Source: Cellulomonas sp. APG4
GTDB lineage: Bacteria; Actinomycetota; Actinomycetes; Actinomycetales; Cellulomonadaceae
DNA: 34,018 bases
Direction of reading: 5' to 3'
Assembly (NCBI RefSeq): GCF_009996735.1
Contig: NZ_JAACYI010000032.1
Coordinates: 1 to 34,018 of the forward strand
Shown here: positions 1 to 7,553 of the stretch, in pieces
Position numbering within the stretch: the first letter of the stretch is position 1
Layout: every line of letters begins with the position of its first letter
The notes under the pieces: generated by a model
Told to the model about the DNA's origin: nothing
What the model saw: the letters and a program-made list of their open reading frames with translations, nothing else
Database searches by the model: none
Translations under genes and position numbers: made by a program

Positions 1-393
1 GACGCCGTCGTCGGCCGCCGCCCCGCGGCGGGCGCGGCCCTGCGGCTCGCGGTGAGCCGGTCGCGCGCGCCTCGGCTGGTCGAGGACGTCCGCTCCGCCC
101 TCGCCGCCGACGTCCGTCCGATGGGATCCGCCGGAGTCAAGGCGATGGCGGTCGTCACCGGGGCCGCGGACGCGTACGTGCACGCAGGTGGGCAGTACGA
201 GTGGGACAGTGCCGCACCGGTGGCCGTCGCCCGCGCGCACGGCCTGCACACCAGCCGGGTCGACGGCTCGCCCCTGGTCTACAACCGCCCCGACCCCTAC
301 CTGCCCGACCTGCTCGTCTGCCGCCCCGAGCACCGCGACCGTCTGCTCGACGTGATCGCGGCGGCCACCGTCACCACGAGGGAGCACCCGTGA
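1..393 (+). CDS. cysQ: 3'(2'),5'-bisphosphate nucleotidase (CysQ), 3' end only
   Basis: The reading frame is open from base 1, so the gene begins before the window; 130 C-terminal residues are visible. The segment GSAGVKAMAVVTGAADAYVH followed by WDSAAP (visible residues 68-73) is the second metal-binding signature of the inositol-monophosphatase superfamily, and the sequence around it fits the CysQ branch. CysQ hydrolyses 3'-phosphoadenosine 5'-phosphate (PAP), the inhibitory by-product of every PAPS-dependent sulfotransferase or PAPS reductase, to AMP in the cytoplasm. Its stop overlaps the cysD start by 4 nt (GTGA), so the genes are probably translationally coupled. The N-terminal metal-binding residues are outside the window. 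A generic inositol phosphatase is the alternative, but cysDN next door favours CysQ. Confidence 0.88.
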   Translation, partial: DAVVGRRPAAGAALRLAVSRSRAPRLVEDVRSALAADVRPMGSAGVKAMAVVTGAADAYVHAGGQYEWDSAAPVAVARAHGLHTSRVDGSPLVYNRPDPYLPDLLVCRPEHRDRLLDVIAAATVTTREHP

Positions 394-1301
394 CACGCAT
401 GCCCGAGTACTCGCTGAGCCAGATCGACCAGCTCGAGGCCGAGTCCGTCTTCGTCCTGCGCGAGGTCGCGGCCGAGTCCGAGAAGCCCGCCCTGCTGTTC
501 TCGGGCGGCAAGGACTCGATCGTGATGCTCGACCTCGCCGTGCGCGCGTTCTGGCCGGCTCCGGTCCCCTTCCCGGTGGTGCACATCGACACCGGGCACA
601 ACTTCCCCGAGGTCCTCGAGTTCCGCGACCGGGTGGTCCGCGAGCTCGGGCTCAACCTCGTCGTCGGCTCGGTCCAGGACGCGATCGACCGCGGCGTCGT
701 GCAGGAGGAGCCGAACGGGTCCCGGAACCGCATCCAGACGCCCGTGCTGCTCGAGACCGCCGAGAAGTACGGCTTCACCGCACTGCTCGGCGGGGCGCGC
801 CGCGACGAGGAGAAGGCGCGCGCCAAGGAACGGGTGTTCTCGTTCCGGGACGAGTTCGGGCAGTGGGACCCGAAGAACCAGCGGCCCGAGCTGTGGAACC
901 TGTACAACGCGCGTGTGCACGTGGGGGAGAGCATCCGCGTGTTCCCCCTGTCCAACTGGACCGAGCTCGACGTCTGGCACTACATCGCCGCCCGCGAGGT
1001 CGCGATCCCCTCGATCTACTACGCGCACGAGCGCGAGGTCTTCGAGCGCAACGGGATGGTCTTCGCGAACAACGAGTTCTGCCGTCCGCGCGCCGGTGAG
1101 GAGACGTTCGTCGAGACGGTGCGGTACCGCACCGTCGGTGACGCGACGCTGACGGCCGCGGTCCGCTCGGACGCGCGCGACGTCGAGGCGGTGATCGCGG
1201 AGGTCGCGGCCACCCGCATCACGGAGCGAGGTGCGACCCGCGGGGACGACAAGGTCAGCGAGGCCGCCATGGAGGACCGCAAGAAGGAGGGCTACTTCTG
1301 A
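390..1301 (+). CDS. cysD: sulfate adenylyltransferase subunit 2 (CysD)
   Basis: CysD is the small catalytic subunit of ATP sulfurylase. It transfers AMP from ATP to sulfate, giving adenosine 5'-phosphosulfate (APS), with the energy supplied by GTP hydrolysis on CysN. The 303-residue product has the expected family length. The PP-loop SGGKDS is at residues 38-43, and GGARRDEEKARAKER and the C-terminal NNEFCRPRAGEETFVETVRY block are characteristic. I chose GTG at 390 because it overlaps the cysQ stop by 4 nt; ATG at 399 is the alternative, three codons later. The stop shares one base with the cysN start. No cysH accompanies it here, so the APS may go to PAPS for sulfation rather than only to cysteine synthesis. 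Confidence 0.95.
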   Translation: MTRMPEYSLSQIDQLEAESVFVLREVAAESEKPALLFSGGKDSIVMLDLAVRAFWPAPVPFPVVHIDTGHNFPEVLEFRDRVVRELGLNLVVGSVQDAIDRGVVQEEPNGSRNRIQTPVLLETAEKYGFTALLGGARRDEEKARAKERVFSFRDEFGQWDPKNQRPELWNLYNARVHVGESIRVFPLSNWTELDVWHYIAAREVAIPSIYYAHEREVFERNGMVFANNEFCRPRAGEETFVETVRYRTVGDATLTAAVRSDARDVEAVIAEVAATRITERGATRGDDKVSEAAMEDRKKEGYF

Positions 1302-2551
1302 TGGAGCTGCTGCGATTCGCCACGGCGGGTTCGGTCGACGACGGCAAGAGCACGCTGATCGGACGTCTGCTCTACGACTCGAAGTCGATCTTCAACGACC
1401 AGCTCGACTCGATCGAGGAGACGAGCCGTTCGCGCGGGGACGCGTACACCGATCTCGCGCTCCTCACGGACGGCCTGCGGGCCGAGCGTGAGCAGGGAAT
1501 CACGATCGACGTCGCCTACCGGTACTTCGCGACACCGCGGCGCAAGTTCATCATCGCGGACACCCCTGGGCACATCCAGTACACGCGGAACATGGTGACG
1601 GGCGCGTCGACCGCAGACCTCGCGATCGTGCTCGTGGACGCACGCAAGGGGATCCAGGAGCAGAGCCGACGGCACGCGTTCCTCGTCTCGCTGCTGCGCG
1701 TGCCGCACCTCGTGCTCGCGATCAACAAGATGGACCTCGTCGACTGGTCACAGGAGGTCTACGAGCAGATCAAGGACGAGTTCACCAACTTCGCGGCCAA
1801 GCTCGACATCGCCGACCTCACCGTCCTGCCGATCTCGGCCCTCAAGGGCGACAACGTCGTGACCCGCTCGGCGAACATGCCCTGGTTCGAGGGGCCGTCG
1901 CTGCTGCACCACCTCGAGAACGTGCACATCGCGAGCGACCGCAACCTCGTCGACGCCCGGTTCCCCGTCCAGTACGTGATCCGCCCGCACCAGGACCGGC
2001 ACCACGACTTCCGGGGCTACGCGGGTCAGGTGGCCGGCGGGATCCTCAAGCCCGGCGACGAGGTCATGGTGCTGCCCTCGGGACTCACCACGCGCATCGC
2101 GTCGATCGAGACGAAGGACGGGCCCGTGGCAGAGGCGTTCGCGCCGATGTCGGTGGTCATCCGCCTCGAGGACGAGCTCGACGTGTCCCGCGGGGACATG
2201 ATCTGCCGAGTCCACAACCAGCCGCAGGTGACGCAGGACGTCGAGGCCATGGTCTGCTGGATGACCGAGCGGCCGCTCGTCCCCGGGCAGAAGCTCGCGG
2301 TCAAGCACACCACCAGGTCCGCACGTGCCTTGGTCAAACGTCTCAGCTACCGAGTCGACGTCAACACGCTCCACCGCGACGACGCGGCGGACTCGCTGGC
2401 CCTCAACCAGATCGGCAGGGTGCGGCTGCGCACGACCACCCCGCTGCTCGCCGACGAGTACCGCCGCAACCGGCTGACCGGGGGGTTCATCCTCGTCGAC
2501 GAGGCGACGAACGTCACCGTCGGTGCCGGGATGATCATCGACACCGACTGA
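1301..2551 (+). CDS. cysN: sulfate adenylyltransferase subunit 1, GTPase (CysN)
   Basis: CysN is the regulatory GTPase of ATP sulfurylase and drives the unfavourable CysD reaction. The 416-residue protein has the EF-Tu-like motifs in order: GSVDDGKST (G1, residues 10-18), the REQGITIDVAYRYF switch I region, DTPGH (G3, from residue 87) and NKMD (G4, residues 142-145), followed by the beta-barrel domains. The ATG overlaps the cysD stop by one base. The protein ends after domain III, without a fused APS kinase (CysC) domain such as is found in NodQ/CysNC proteins. A separate APS kinase is encoded in this window at 20986-22086, so PAPS production is split between two loci on opposite strands. Confidence 0.95.
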   Translation: MELLRFATAGSVDDGKSTLIGRLLYDSKSIFNDQLDSIEETSRSRGDAYTDLALLTDGLRAEREQGITIDVAYRYFATPRRKFIIADTPGHIQYTRNMVTGASTADLAIVLVDARKGIQEQSRRHAFLVSLLRVPHLVLAINKMDLVDWSQEVYEQIKDEFTNFAAKLDIADLTVLPISALKGDNVVTRSANMPWFEGPSLLHHLENVHIASDRNLVDARFPVQYVIRPHQDRHHDFRGYAGQVAGGILKPGDEVMVLPSGLTTRIASIETKDGPVAEAFAPMSVVIRLEDELDVSRGDMICRVHNQPQVTQDVEAMVCWMTERPLVPGQKLAVKHTTRSARALVKRLSYRVDVNTLHRDDAADSLALNQIGRVRLRTTTPLLADEYRRNRLTGGFILVDEATNVTVGAGMIIDTD

Positions 2552-2573
2552 GCGGTCGAAGATCATCCGTACC

Positions 2574-2590
2574 GTTCACCCGTTCGGCCC
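2574..2590 (+). promoter_or_regulatory. shared surface-gene motif, copy 1
   Basis: GTTCACCCGTTCGGCCC, preceded by TACC, so that TACCGTTCACCCG (2570-2582) recurs exactly at 2648-2660. The two copies are 78 bp apart and bracket a good promoter of the downstream secreted GH-like gene. It is one of six related sites in the window; no known regulator is recognised. Confidence 0.45.
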
Positions 2591-2594
2591 AACC

Positions 2595-2612
2595 GCCCGC
2601 ACGGGAGCGGGC
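2595..2612 (+). terminator. weak hairpin after cysN
   Basis: GCCCGC-ACGGGA-GCGGGC forms a 6-bp GC-only stem 43 bases after the cysN stop. There is no T-run, so this is only a possible terminator for the cysQDN operon. Confidence 0.25.
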
Positions 2613-2624
2613 CCCTCGCGACGC

Positions 2625-2653
2625 TTGGCGTTCCCCGGGGGGTCCGCTACCGT
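2625..2653 (+). promoter_or_regulatory. promoter of the secreted GH-like gene
   Basis: A -35-like TTGGCG (2625-2630), a 17-base spacer and a -10-like TACCGT (2648-2653) fit an actinobacterial housekeeping promoter. The expected transcript start is near 2660, which leaves a leader of about 75 bases. The second copy of the shared motif overlaps the -10 and the start point. Confidence 0.5.
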
Positions 2654-2668
2654 TCACCCGATTCAGGT
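2652..2668 (+). promoter_or_regulatory. shared surface-gene motif, copy 2
   Basis: GTTCACCCGATTCAGGT is the second copy in this intergenic region. It overlaps the -10 and the predicted transcript start, a position more typical of a repressor operator than of an activator site. The match to the group is good in TTCACCC and poorer in the second half. Confidence 0.4.
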
Positions 2669-2734
2669 CACGATTCGATATCGGCGTGACACAAAAGGGT
2701 GACGCGGAGCGAGCACCCGGACGATGTGAGGTAT

Positions 2735-4342
2735 ATGCGGGTGCACAGGTCTCATACCAGGTCAGGTCGTCGTCCTGCCGTGCGCGTCGGACTTGCGGTG
2801 GGCACGGCCCTCGCGCTGGTCGTCGGTCTCGGCCTGAGCCAGTGGAGCGTGGACCAGGCGGCGGCCGCGTCGCGCGAGCTGGTGGTCAACGGCACGTTCG
2901 ACAAGGGGCTCACGGGGTGGCACGCCACGGGAGCGCGGACGCAGAAGCTCACCGTCGTCAAGACCGGCGGGGGAACCGCCCCGCACGCGCGTCTGACGAC
3001 GTCGAAGACCGCGACCGTCACGCTCAACGACCGGGTCAACACGGTCGCCTCCGCTGCCAAGGGCGAGACCTACCGGGTCACGGCCCGCGTGCGTGCCTCG
3101 GCGCCCAAGGTCAACGGCCAGCTGCGGGTGCGCGAGGTCGCCGGCTCCAAGGTCGTCACGCACGGGACGTCGTTCAACCTGCGCTCGACGGCGTGGACCA
3201 CGGTGAGCCTGACGTTCACGACGCGCCACCCCAAGGCGACCCTCGACCTCAACGTGCTCGCGTGGAGCCTGCGCGCCGGGCAGCGCCTCGACGTCGACAG
3301 CCTGTCGATGCGTGCCGTCCCGCGTACGACGACGCCCCCGAGCACGCCTGCGCCCACCACGGCGCCCACCACGGCACCCCGGCCGACGACGACCCCGACG
3401 GCACCGCCGACGGCGACCCCGACCCCGTCGCCGACCGCGACCCCGCAGCCGACGACGCCCGCGCCCACGCCCACGCCCACGGCCCAGCCGACGAGCGCGC
3501 CGAAGCCGCCCACCGGTGACCGCTGCCAGGCGCCTGTGCCGAGCGGCACGGTCTACGGCGCGAGCATGTCCATGTCGGGCGGAGCCACCGCCGCGTCGGC
3601 ACTCGGATCCCTCGACCAGGCGTTCGGCACGGTGCCCGTGGTGCGGCTGTTCGACCCGGGTCTGCCGGCGTCGTGGTCCTCGCAGCGCGCCGCCGTGACG
3701 TCCGACCGCACCGTCGTCGTCTCGTTCCGGCCCGACCCGGCCGAGGTCAACGCGGGCAAGCACGACGCCGCGCTGCGCGCGTTCTTCACCGAGGCGCCCA
3801 GCGACCAGACGATCTACTGGTCCTACATCCACGAGCCCGAGCCGATGATCGACCAGGGCCAGTTCACGGCGGCCGAGTACCGCAAGGCGTGGCAGCGGAT
3901 CGCCGGCTTCGAGCGTGAGGCGTGCAAGGCCAACATGTACGCGACCCTCATCCTGACGGGCTGGACCGCGTCGCCGTCCTCGGGCCGCTCGGTCGACACC
4001 TACTACGCGGGTGACTCGATCATCGACGTCGTCGCGTGGGACCCGTACAACGGGGTCCACGACCCGGACCGTGACTACTACGCGAGCGCCGAGTCGATGT
4101 TCGGCTCCGTGGTCGCGGCGTCGAAGGAGCTCGGCAAGCCGTTCGCGATCGCCGAGACCGGCAGCCGTCGCGTCGCGGGTGACGACGGGACCGGCCGCGC
4201 CCGGTGGCTCACCGAGATCGGCACGTACCTCGACAAGCACGACGCGGTCTTCGTGACGTACTTCCAGTCGACGCGCGACGCCAACTGGGTGCTCGACGAC
4301 AAGCCGTCGCGTGACGCGTGGGCGAGGTTCACCGGACGCTGA
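2735..4342 (+). CDS. secreted GH26-like glycoside hydrolase with N-terminal binding module
   Basis: The 535-residue protein has a signal or anchor segment (about residues 14-47, hydrophobic core GLAVGTALALVVGLGL), a beta-sandwich module resembling CBM4/9-type carbohydrate-binding domains (about 48-197), a Pro/Thr linker (about 198-260) and a TIM-barrel-like catalytic region (261-535). The region carries YIHEPE (Glu367 as possible acid/base) and IAETGS (Glu474 as possible nucleophile), an arrangement like GH26 beta-mannanase and related families. ATG 2735 is preferred because the signal segment follows it directly; GTG 2699 would add 12 residues. It lies between the sulfate-activation and polysaccharide genes and is preceded by two shared-motif copies, so it may trim or remodel the surface polysaccharide. 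Substrate is unknown, and family assignment is by motif only. Confidence 0.72.
   Translation: MRVHRSHTRSGRRPAVRVGLAVGTALALVVGLGLSQWSVDQAAAASRELVVNGTFDKGLTGWHATGARTQKLTVVKTGGGTAPHARLTTSKTATVTLNDRVNTVASAAKGETYRVTARVRASAPKVNGQLRVREVAGSKVVTHGTSFNLRSTAWTTVSLTFTTRHPKATLDLNVLAWSLRAGQRLDVDSLSMRAVPRTTTPPSTPAPTTAPTTAPRPTTTPTAPPTATPTPSPTATPQPTTPAPTPTPTAQPTSAPKPPTGDRCQAPVPSGTVYGASMSMSGGATAASALGSLDQAFGTVPVVRLFDPGLPASWSSQRAAVTSDRTVVVSFRPDPAEVNAGKHDAALRAFFTEAPSDQTIYWSYIHEPEPMIDQGQFTAAEYRKAWQRIAGFEREACKANMYATLILTGWTASPSSGRSVDTYYAGDSIIDVVAWDPYNGVHDPDRDYYASAESMFGSVVAASKELGKPFAIAETGSRRVAGDDGTGRARWLTEIGTYLDKHDAVFVTYFQSTRDANWVLDDKPSRDAWARFTGR
3320..3515 (+). repeat. Pro/Thr-rich linker repeat
   Basis: Low-complexity coding sequence made of short units such as CCCACG and ACGCCCCCG encodes a (Pro/Thr/Ala)n linker between the binding module and the catalytic domain. 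Linkers of this kind are common in actinobacterial secreted polysaccharidases. Confidence 0.85.
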
Positions 4343-4351
4343 ACCCCGTCC

Positions 4352-4397
4352 GTGCTGAGGCCGTCGCACCCGGCGCAGGGTGCGACGGCCTCAGCAC
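4352..4397. terminator. bidirectional terminator, 20-bp perfect stem
   Basis: Arms 4352-4371 (GTGCTGAGGCCGTCGCACCC) and 4378-4397 are perfect reverse complements around the 6-base loop GGCGCA. The hairpin begins 9 bases after the stop of the secreted GH-like gene and overlaps the last codons of the convergent membrane-protein gene, so it can end both transcripts. No T-run follows. Confidence 0.8.
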
Positions 4398-5005
4398 GTC
4401 GGGTCGTCGGGGAACGTGCGGCGCTCGACGAGCCACCGTCCGTCGACCTCGACGAGGTGGAGGATCGTGGCGCTGCGGCGCGAGGCCGTCGGGTCCACGA
4501 CCGAGGTGCCGTCGGTGTCGACCACGTCGACCCCGCTGTAGTCCAGGCACGCGAGCACCGTGAGCGTGGGCGGGTCGGCGTCGGGTTCGGACGCCGTGAC
4601 CGTCGCGCTGACCACCTCGGGCTCGCCCGTCTGGACGAGGCCCTCCTCGGCCATCTCGCGCGCGCCCGCCTCGAGGTCGCCCAGCGCGGTCCCGGTCGCG
4701 ACGTCCTCGAGCAGCAGCGGCTGGTCGGGGTCCTGGCGCAGCCGGGCGTCCGCGGTGACGAACGGCAGCGTCAGCTCGGTGGCTTCGGCCTCGACCGCGA
4801 CCTCCTCCGGGGCTGCCGACGGGGCCGGCACGGGCACCGCGACGGGCTCCGGCTCGGGCTCAGGGGACTCGGTCGCCGCCGGCGTGCCCGACGGCGACGG
4901 CTCGGCCGCCGGGGAGCCGCCCCGGTTCGACGACCAGAGCAGCAACGCGATCCCCGCGACGACGACGAGCGCCAGGACCACCCACAGCCACCTGCGTCCG
5001 CGCAC
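4391..5005 (-). CDS. single-pass membrane protein of unknown function
   Basis: The 204-residue protein has a short basic N-terminus (VRGRRW), one transmembrane helix (about residues 8-28, LWVVLALVVVAGIALLLWSS), a Pro/Glu/Ala-rich spacer and an extracellular domain of about 130 residues ending in RRTFPDDPTC. I recognise no family; the terminal segment (ATILHLVEVDGRWLVERRT) resembles the last strand pair of cystatin- or SnoaL-like folds, which is weak evidence. The start is GTG at 5005 because GGAGGAGGT (5020-5012) lies six bases upstream. It sits between the GH-like gene and the flippase on the opposite strand, with its promoter facing the flippase start. Its place in the locus suggests, but does not show, a surface role. 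Confidence 0.75.
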   Translation of the reverse strand: MRGRRWLWVVLALVVVAGIALLLWSSNRGGSPAAEPSPSGTPAATESPEPEPEPVAVPVPAPSAAPEEVAVEAEATELTLPFVTADARLRQDPDQPLLLEDVATGTALGDLEAGAREMAEEGLVQTGEPEVVSATVTASEPDADPPTLTVLACLDYSGVDVVDTDGTSVVDPTASRRSATILHLVEVDGRWLVERRTFPDDPTC

Positions 5006-5120
5006 GTGCCCACCTCCTCCGACGACGTCCCGCGGCACGGCGCGGGGAGCACCCGACCTCTCGGCGTGATCCTCGCACGCCGAGCCGCGGACGCGCCCGC
5101 AGCCTGACCTGCAGGATCGG

Positions 5121-5135
5121 TAGGTTTGCGCGGTG
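5121..5135 (+). promoter_or_regulatory. possible -10 for leaderless flippase transcript
   Basis: TAGGTT (5121-5126) ends six bases before the GTG start at 5133, the spacing expected for a leaderless actinobacterial mRNA. No Shine-Dalgarno sequence or convincing -35 is visible. Confidence 0.3.
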
Positions 5136-6656
5136 AGCACGTCGACCCGCAGCCTCGCGGCCGCCTCCGGGGCCAGCTTCGTGGGCGCGATGGTCAGCGC
5201 GGGTGCGGGTTTCCTCCTGACCCTCGTCCTGGGCCGGACGCTCGGACCGGGCGGTGCTGGGGTCGTGCTCCAGACGATCGGCGTCCTGACGATCGCCGTC
5301 GGGGTGGGCAAGGTCGGGCTCGACACCACGGCGATCTGGTTGCTGCCGCGCACCCGGGCCGACGAGCCTGCGGCCGTGCGCGGCGTCGTCCGCGGGCTGC
5401 TCGTGGCCGGGTTCTGCGCCTCGCTCGTGGTGGCCGGGGTGCTGGCGCTGCTCGCGCCGTGGCTGTTCGCCGGTCCGGGATCGGCGCAGGTGCTCGAGGC
5501 CGTCCGTGCGACGGCGTGGTTCCTGCCCGCCGCCGTGGTCGCGACCGTGGGCCTGGCCGCCACCCGTGGGCTCGGCGGGATCGGCCCCTACACCCTGATC
5601 GGCAGCATCGCGGTGCCCGGGTCGCGGCCCCTGCTCGTGCTCGTGGTCGGTGCGCTCGGGGGCGGCGCGGTCGCGGCCGCGGTGTCGTGGGTCGCCGTGC
5701 TCGCCGTCGCGCTGGTGCCCGTGGCGCTCGTGCTGCGCTCGCGCGTCCGGCGGGTCGAGCGCGCCGCGGACGTGGGCGCGGCGCTGCCGCTCGAGCGCGC
5801 CGTGGTGGTGCGTGCGGCGCGCTTCACGCTCCCACGCTCGCTCTCGTCGGCGATCGAGCTCGCACAGCAGTGGCTCGACGTCATCCTCGTGGGTGCCCTG
5901 GCCGGGCCTGCGGCGGCGGGCGTCTACGGCGCCGCGACGAGGTTCGTCGCGGCGGGCATGGTGCCCAGCACCTCGCTCAGGGTGGTCGTCGCGCCGCAGT
6001 TCAGTGCTGCCCTGCACGCGGGGGACACCGGCACGGCCGAGGACGTCTACCGACGCACCACGTCGTGGATCGTCCTGCTCAGCCTGCCCGTGTACGCACT
6101 CCTCGCGCTGTTCGGCGGGACCGTGCTCTCGCTCCTGGGCCCCGAGTTCCGCGCCGGCGCCGCGCTGCTGCCCGTGCTCGGCGCAGGGGCGGCGATCTCG
6201 GTCATGACGGGCAACGTGCAGTCGCTGCTGCTCATGAGCGGTCGCAGCGGCTGGGTCGCGGTGAACAAGGCCGTCGTGCTGGCCGTGCTCGTGATCGGGC
6301 TGGTGGCCGCGATCCCGCTTCTCGGGCTGCCGGGCGCGGCCCTGGCGTGGGCGGTCGCGGCGACGACGGACGCGGCGCTCGCCTCGACCCAGGTGTCCCG
6401 GCTGCTGCGCATCCGCCTCGAGCTCGGGGTGCTCGCCACCGCGTTCGGCGCGTCCGCCGTTCCCTACCTGGTGGCGGGCGGCGTGGCGCGCTGGTGGCTC
6501 GGTGACTCGGTCGAGGGGCTCGTCGTCGGCGCAGCGGTAGGGTCCGTGCTGTTCGTCGCCGCGACCTGGGCCCTGCGTGGCCGGCTCGACGTCCAGGGGG
6601 CCTTCCGGCTCCTGCGCCGCCGCGGTGGCGGCACCCCACGAGAGGAGACCCGGTGA
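5133..6656 (+). CDS. Wzx-type polysaccharide flippase (MOP superfamily)
   Basis: The 507-residue integral membrane protein has some 12-14 hydrophobic segments, beginning with ASFVGAMVSAGAGFLLTLVL. The N-terminal pattern GRTLGPGGAGVVLQTIGV is typical of MOP-superfamily oligosaccharide flippases (Wzx/RfbX/MurJ relatives). Wzx proteins move the lipid-linked repeat unit across the cytoplasmic membrane before Wzy polymerisation, and a Wzy-type gene is present downstream (13730-15154). The GTG start is assigned from the homologous N-terminus; no good ribosome site precedes it. The stop overlaps the sulfotransferase start by 4 nt, coupling export to sulfation. MurJ itself is less likely in this context. 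Confidence 0.85.
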   Translation: MSTSTRSLAAASGASFVGAMVSAGAGFLLTLVLGRTLGPGGAGVVLQTIGVLTIAVGVGKVGLDTTAIWLLPRTRADEPAAVRGVVRGLLVAGFCASLVVAGVLALLAPWLFAGPGSAQVLEAVRATAWFLPAAVVATVGLAATRGLGGIGPYTLIGSIAVPGSRPLLVLVVGALGGGAVAAAVSWVAVLAVALVPVALVLRSRVRRVERAADVGAALPLERAVVVRAARFTLPRSLSSAIELAQQWLDVILVGALAGPAAAGVYGAATRFVAAGMVPSTSLRVVVAPQFSAALHAGDTGTAEDVYRRTTSWIVLLSLPVYALLALFGGTVLSLLGPEFRAGAALLPVLGAGAAISVMTGNVQSLLLMSGRSGWVAVNKAVVLAVLVIGLVAAIPLLGLPGAALAWAVAATTDAALASTQVSRLLRIRLELGVLATAFGASAVPYLVAGGVARWWLGDSVEGLVVGAAVGSVLFVAATWALRGRLDVQGAFRLLRRRGGGTPREETR

Positions 6657-7549
6657 AGCTGGTCAGCTCGACCCACAAGGCGGCCCCCCGGTGGCTCAAG
6701 GACGTCGCGAACGTCACCACGCGCCGGTACGGCATGCTCACGGCCGGCGACCGGCCGATGCCCGACTACCTGATCGTGGGCGCCAAGCGGGCGGGGACGA
6801 CGTCGCTGTTCAACTACCTCGTGCGGCACCCGGGTGTGCTCCAGATGTTCCCGCAGGTGCGCGGGACCAAGAGCACCGACTACTTCTTCCCCGGCAGCGG
6901 CCGGTCCGAGCGGTGGTACCGCTCGCACTTCGCGACGGAGCGTGACCGTCGCCGCCGCGCGCGGGACCTCGGCTACCGGCCGCTGAGCGGCGAGGCCTCG
7001 CCCTACTACGTGTGGGACCCGCGCATCGCGCCGGCCGTGCGCGCGGCCGCCCCGGACGTGCGGGCCATCCTCCTGCTGCGTGAGCCGGTGCGTCGCGCGT
7101 GGTCGCACTACCAGGAGCGGGTCCAGAACGGCGTCGAGCCGCTGAGCTTCCGCGACGCGCTCGACGCCGAGGAGGAGCGGCTGAGCGGCGAGCGGGAGCG
7201 CATGGCCGCGGACCCGGAGTACTACAGCGCGGCGTTCGACTTCCACAGCTACCGCTCGCGCGGCGACTACCTGCCCCAGATCCGCAACTGGCTCGAGCAC
7301 TTCCCGGCCGAGCAGCTGCTCGTCCTGCGCGCCGAGGACCTGTACGGCGACACCCAGGCCACGTTCGACGAGGTCTGCAAGTTCCTGCGGCTCCCGCGCA
7401 TCGAGATGCCGACGCGTTCGTCCTTCAACGCGACGTGGCGCACGCGCGACCTCCCGCCCGAGTCCGAGGCCGCCGAGCTCGCCGAGTGGTTCGGGCCTCG
7501 CAACGCGGCGCTCGAGGAGTTCCTCGGCCGCGACCTCGGCTGGGGCTGA
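6653..7549 (+). CDS. PAPS-dependent sulfotransferase
   Basis: The 298-residue cytoplasmic sulfotransferase belongs to the Sulfotransfer_1/heparan-sulfate type. The 5'-phosphosulfate-binding loop is YLIVGAKRAGTTSL (GAKRAGTTS, residues 43-51) and the 3'-phosphate-binding motif is LLLREPVRRAWSHYQ (Arg143 onward). GDYLPQIRNWLEHFPAEQLL and VLRAEDLYGD are further family landmarks. It would transfer sulfate from PAPS to a sugar hydroxyl or amine and release PAP. GTG at 6653 overlaps the flippase stop by 4 nt, so its substrate is probably the exported glycan or its lipid-linked precursor. It converges on the chain-length gene, leaving only 4 bases between stops. Acceptor position and sugar cannot be read from sequence. 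Confidence 0.88.
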   Translation: MKLVSSTHKAAPRWLKDVANVTTRRYGMLTAGDRPMPDYLIVGAKRAGTTSLFNYLVRHPGVLQMFPQVRGTKSTDYFFPGSGRSERWYRSHFATERDRRRRARDLGYRPLSGEASPYYVWDPRIAPAVRAAAPDVRAILLLREPVRRAWSHYQERVQNGVEPLSFRDALDAEEERLSGERERMAADPEYYSAAFDFHSYRSRGDYLPQIRNWLEHFPAEQLLVLRAEDLYGDTQATFDEVCKFLRLPRIEMPTRSSFNATWRTRDLPPESEAAELAEWFGPRNAALEEFLGRDLGWG

Positions 7550-7553
7550 GCCC

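Noticed and set aside
390-2551. cysDN as an ordinary assimilatory sulfate-reduction operon
   Set aside because: Not excluded, but no cysH, cysI or ferredoxin-like genes are adjacent while cysQ, cysC and two sulfotransferases are nearby; I treat sulfation as the main reading and assimilation as a possible second role.
2595-2630. Riboswitch or structured RNA between cysN and the GH-like gene
   Set aside because: Only a 6-bp hairpin is visible and it lies upstream of the predicted transcript start; no known riboswitch core was recognised.
3320-3515. Repeat array resembling CRISPR or tandem repeats
   Set aside because: In-frame Pro/Thr linker; units are 3-9 bases with no spacers and no cas genes in the window.
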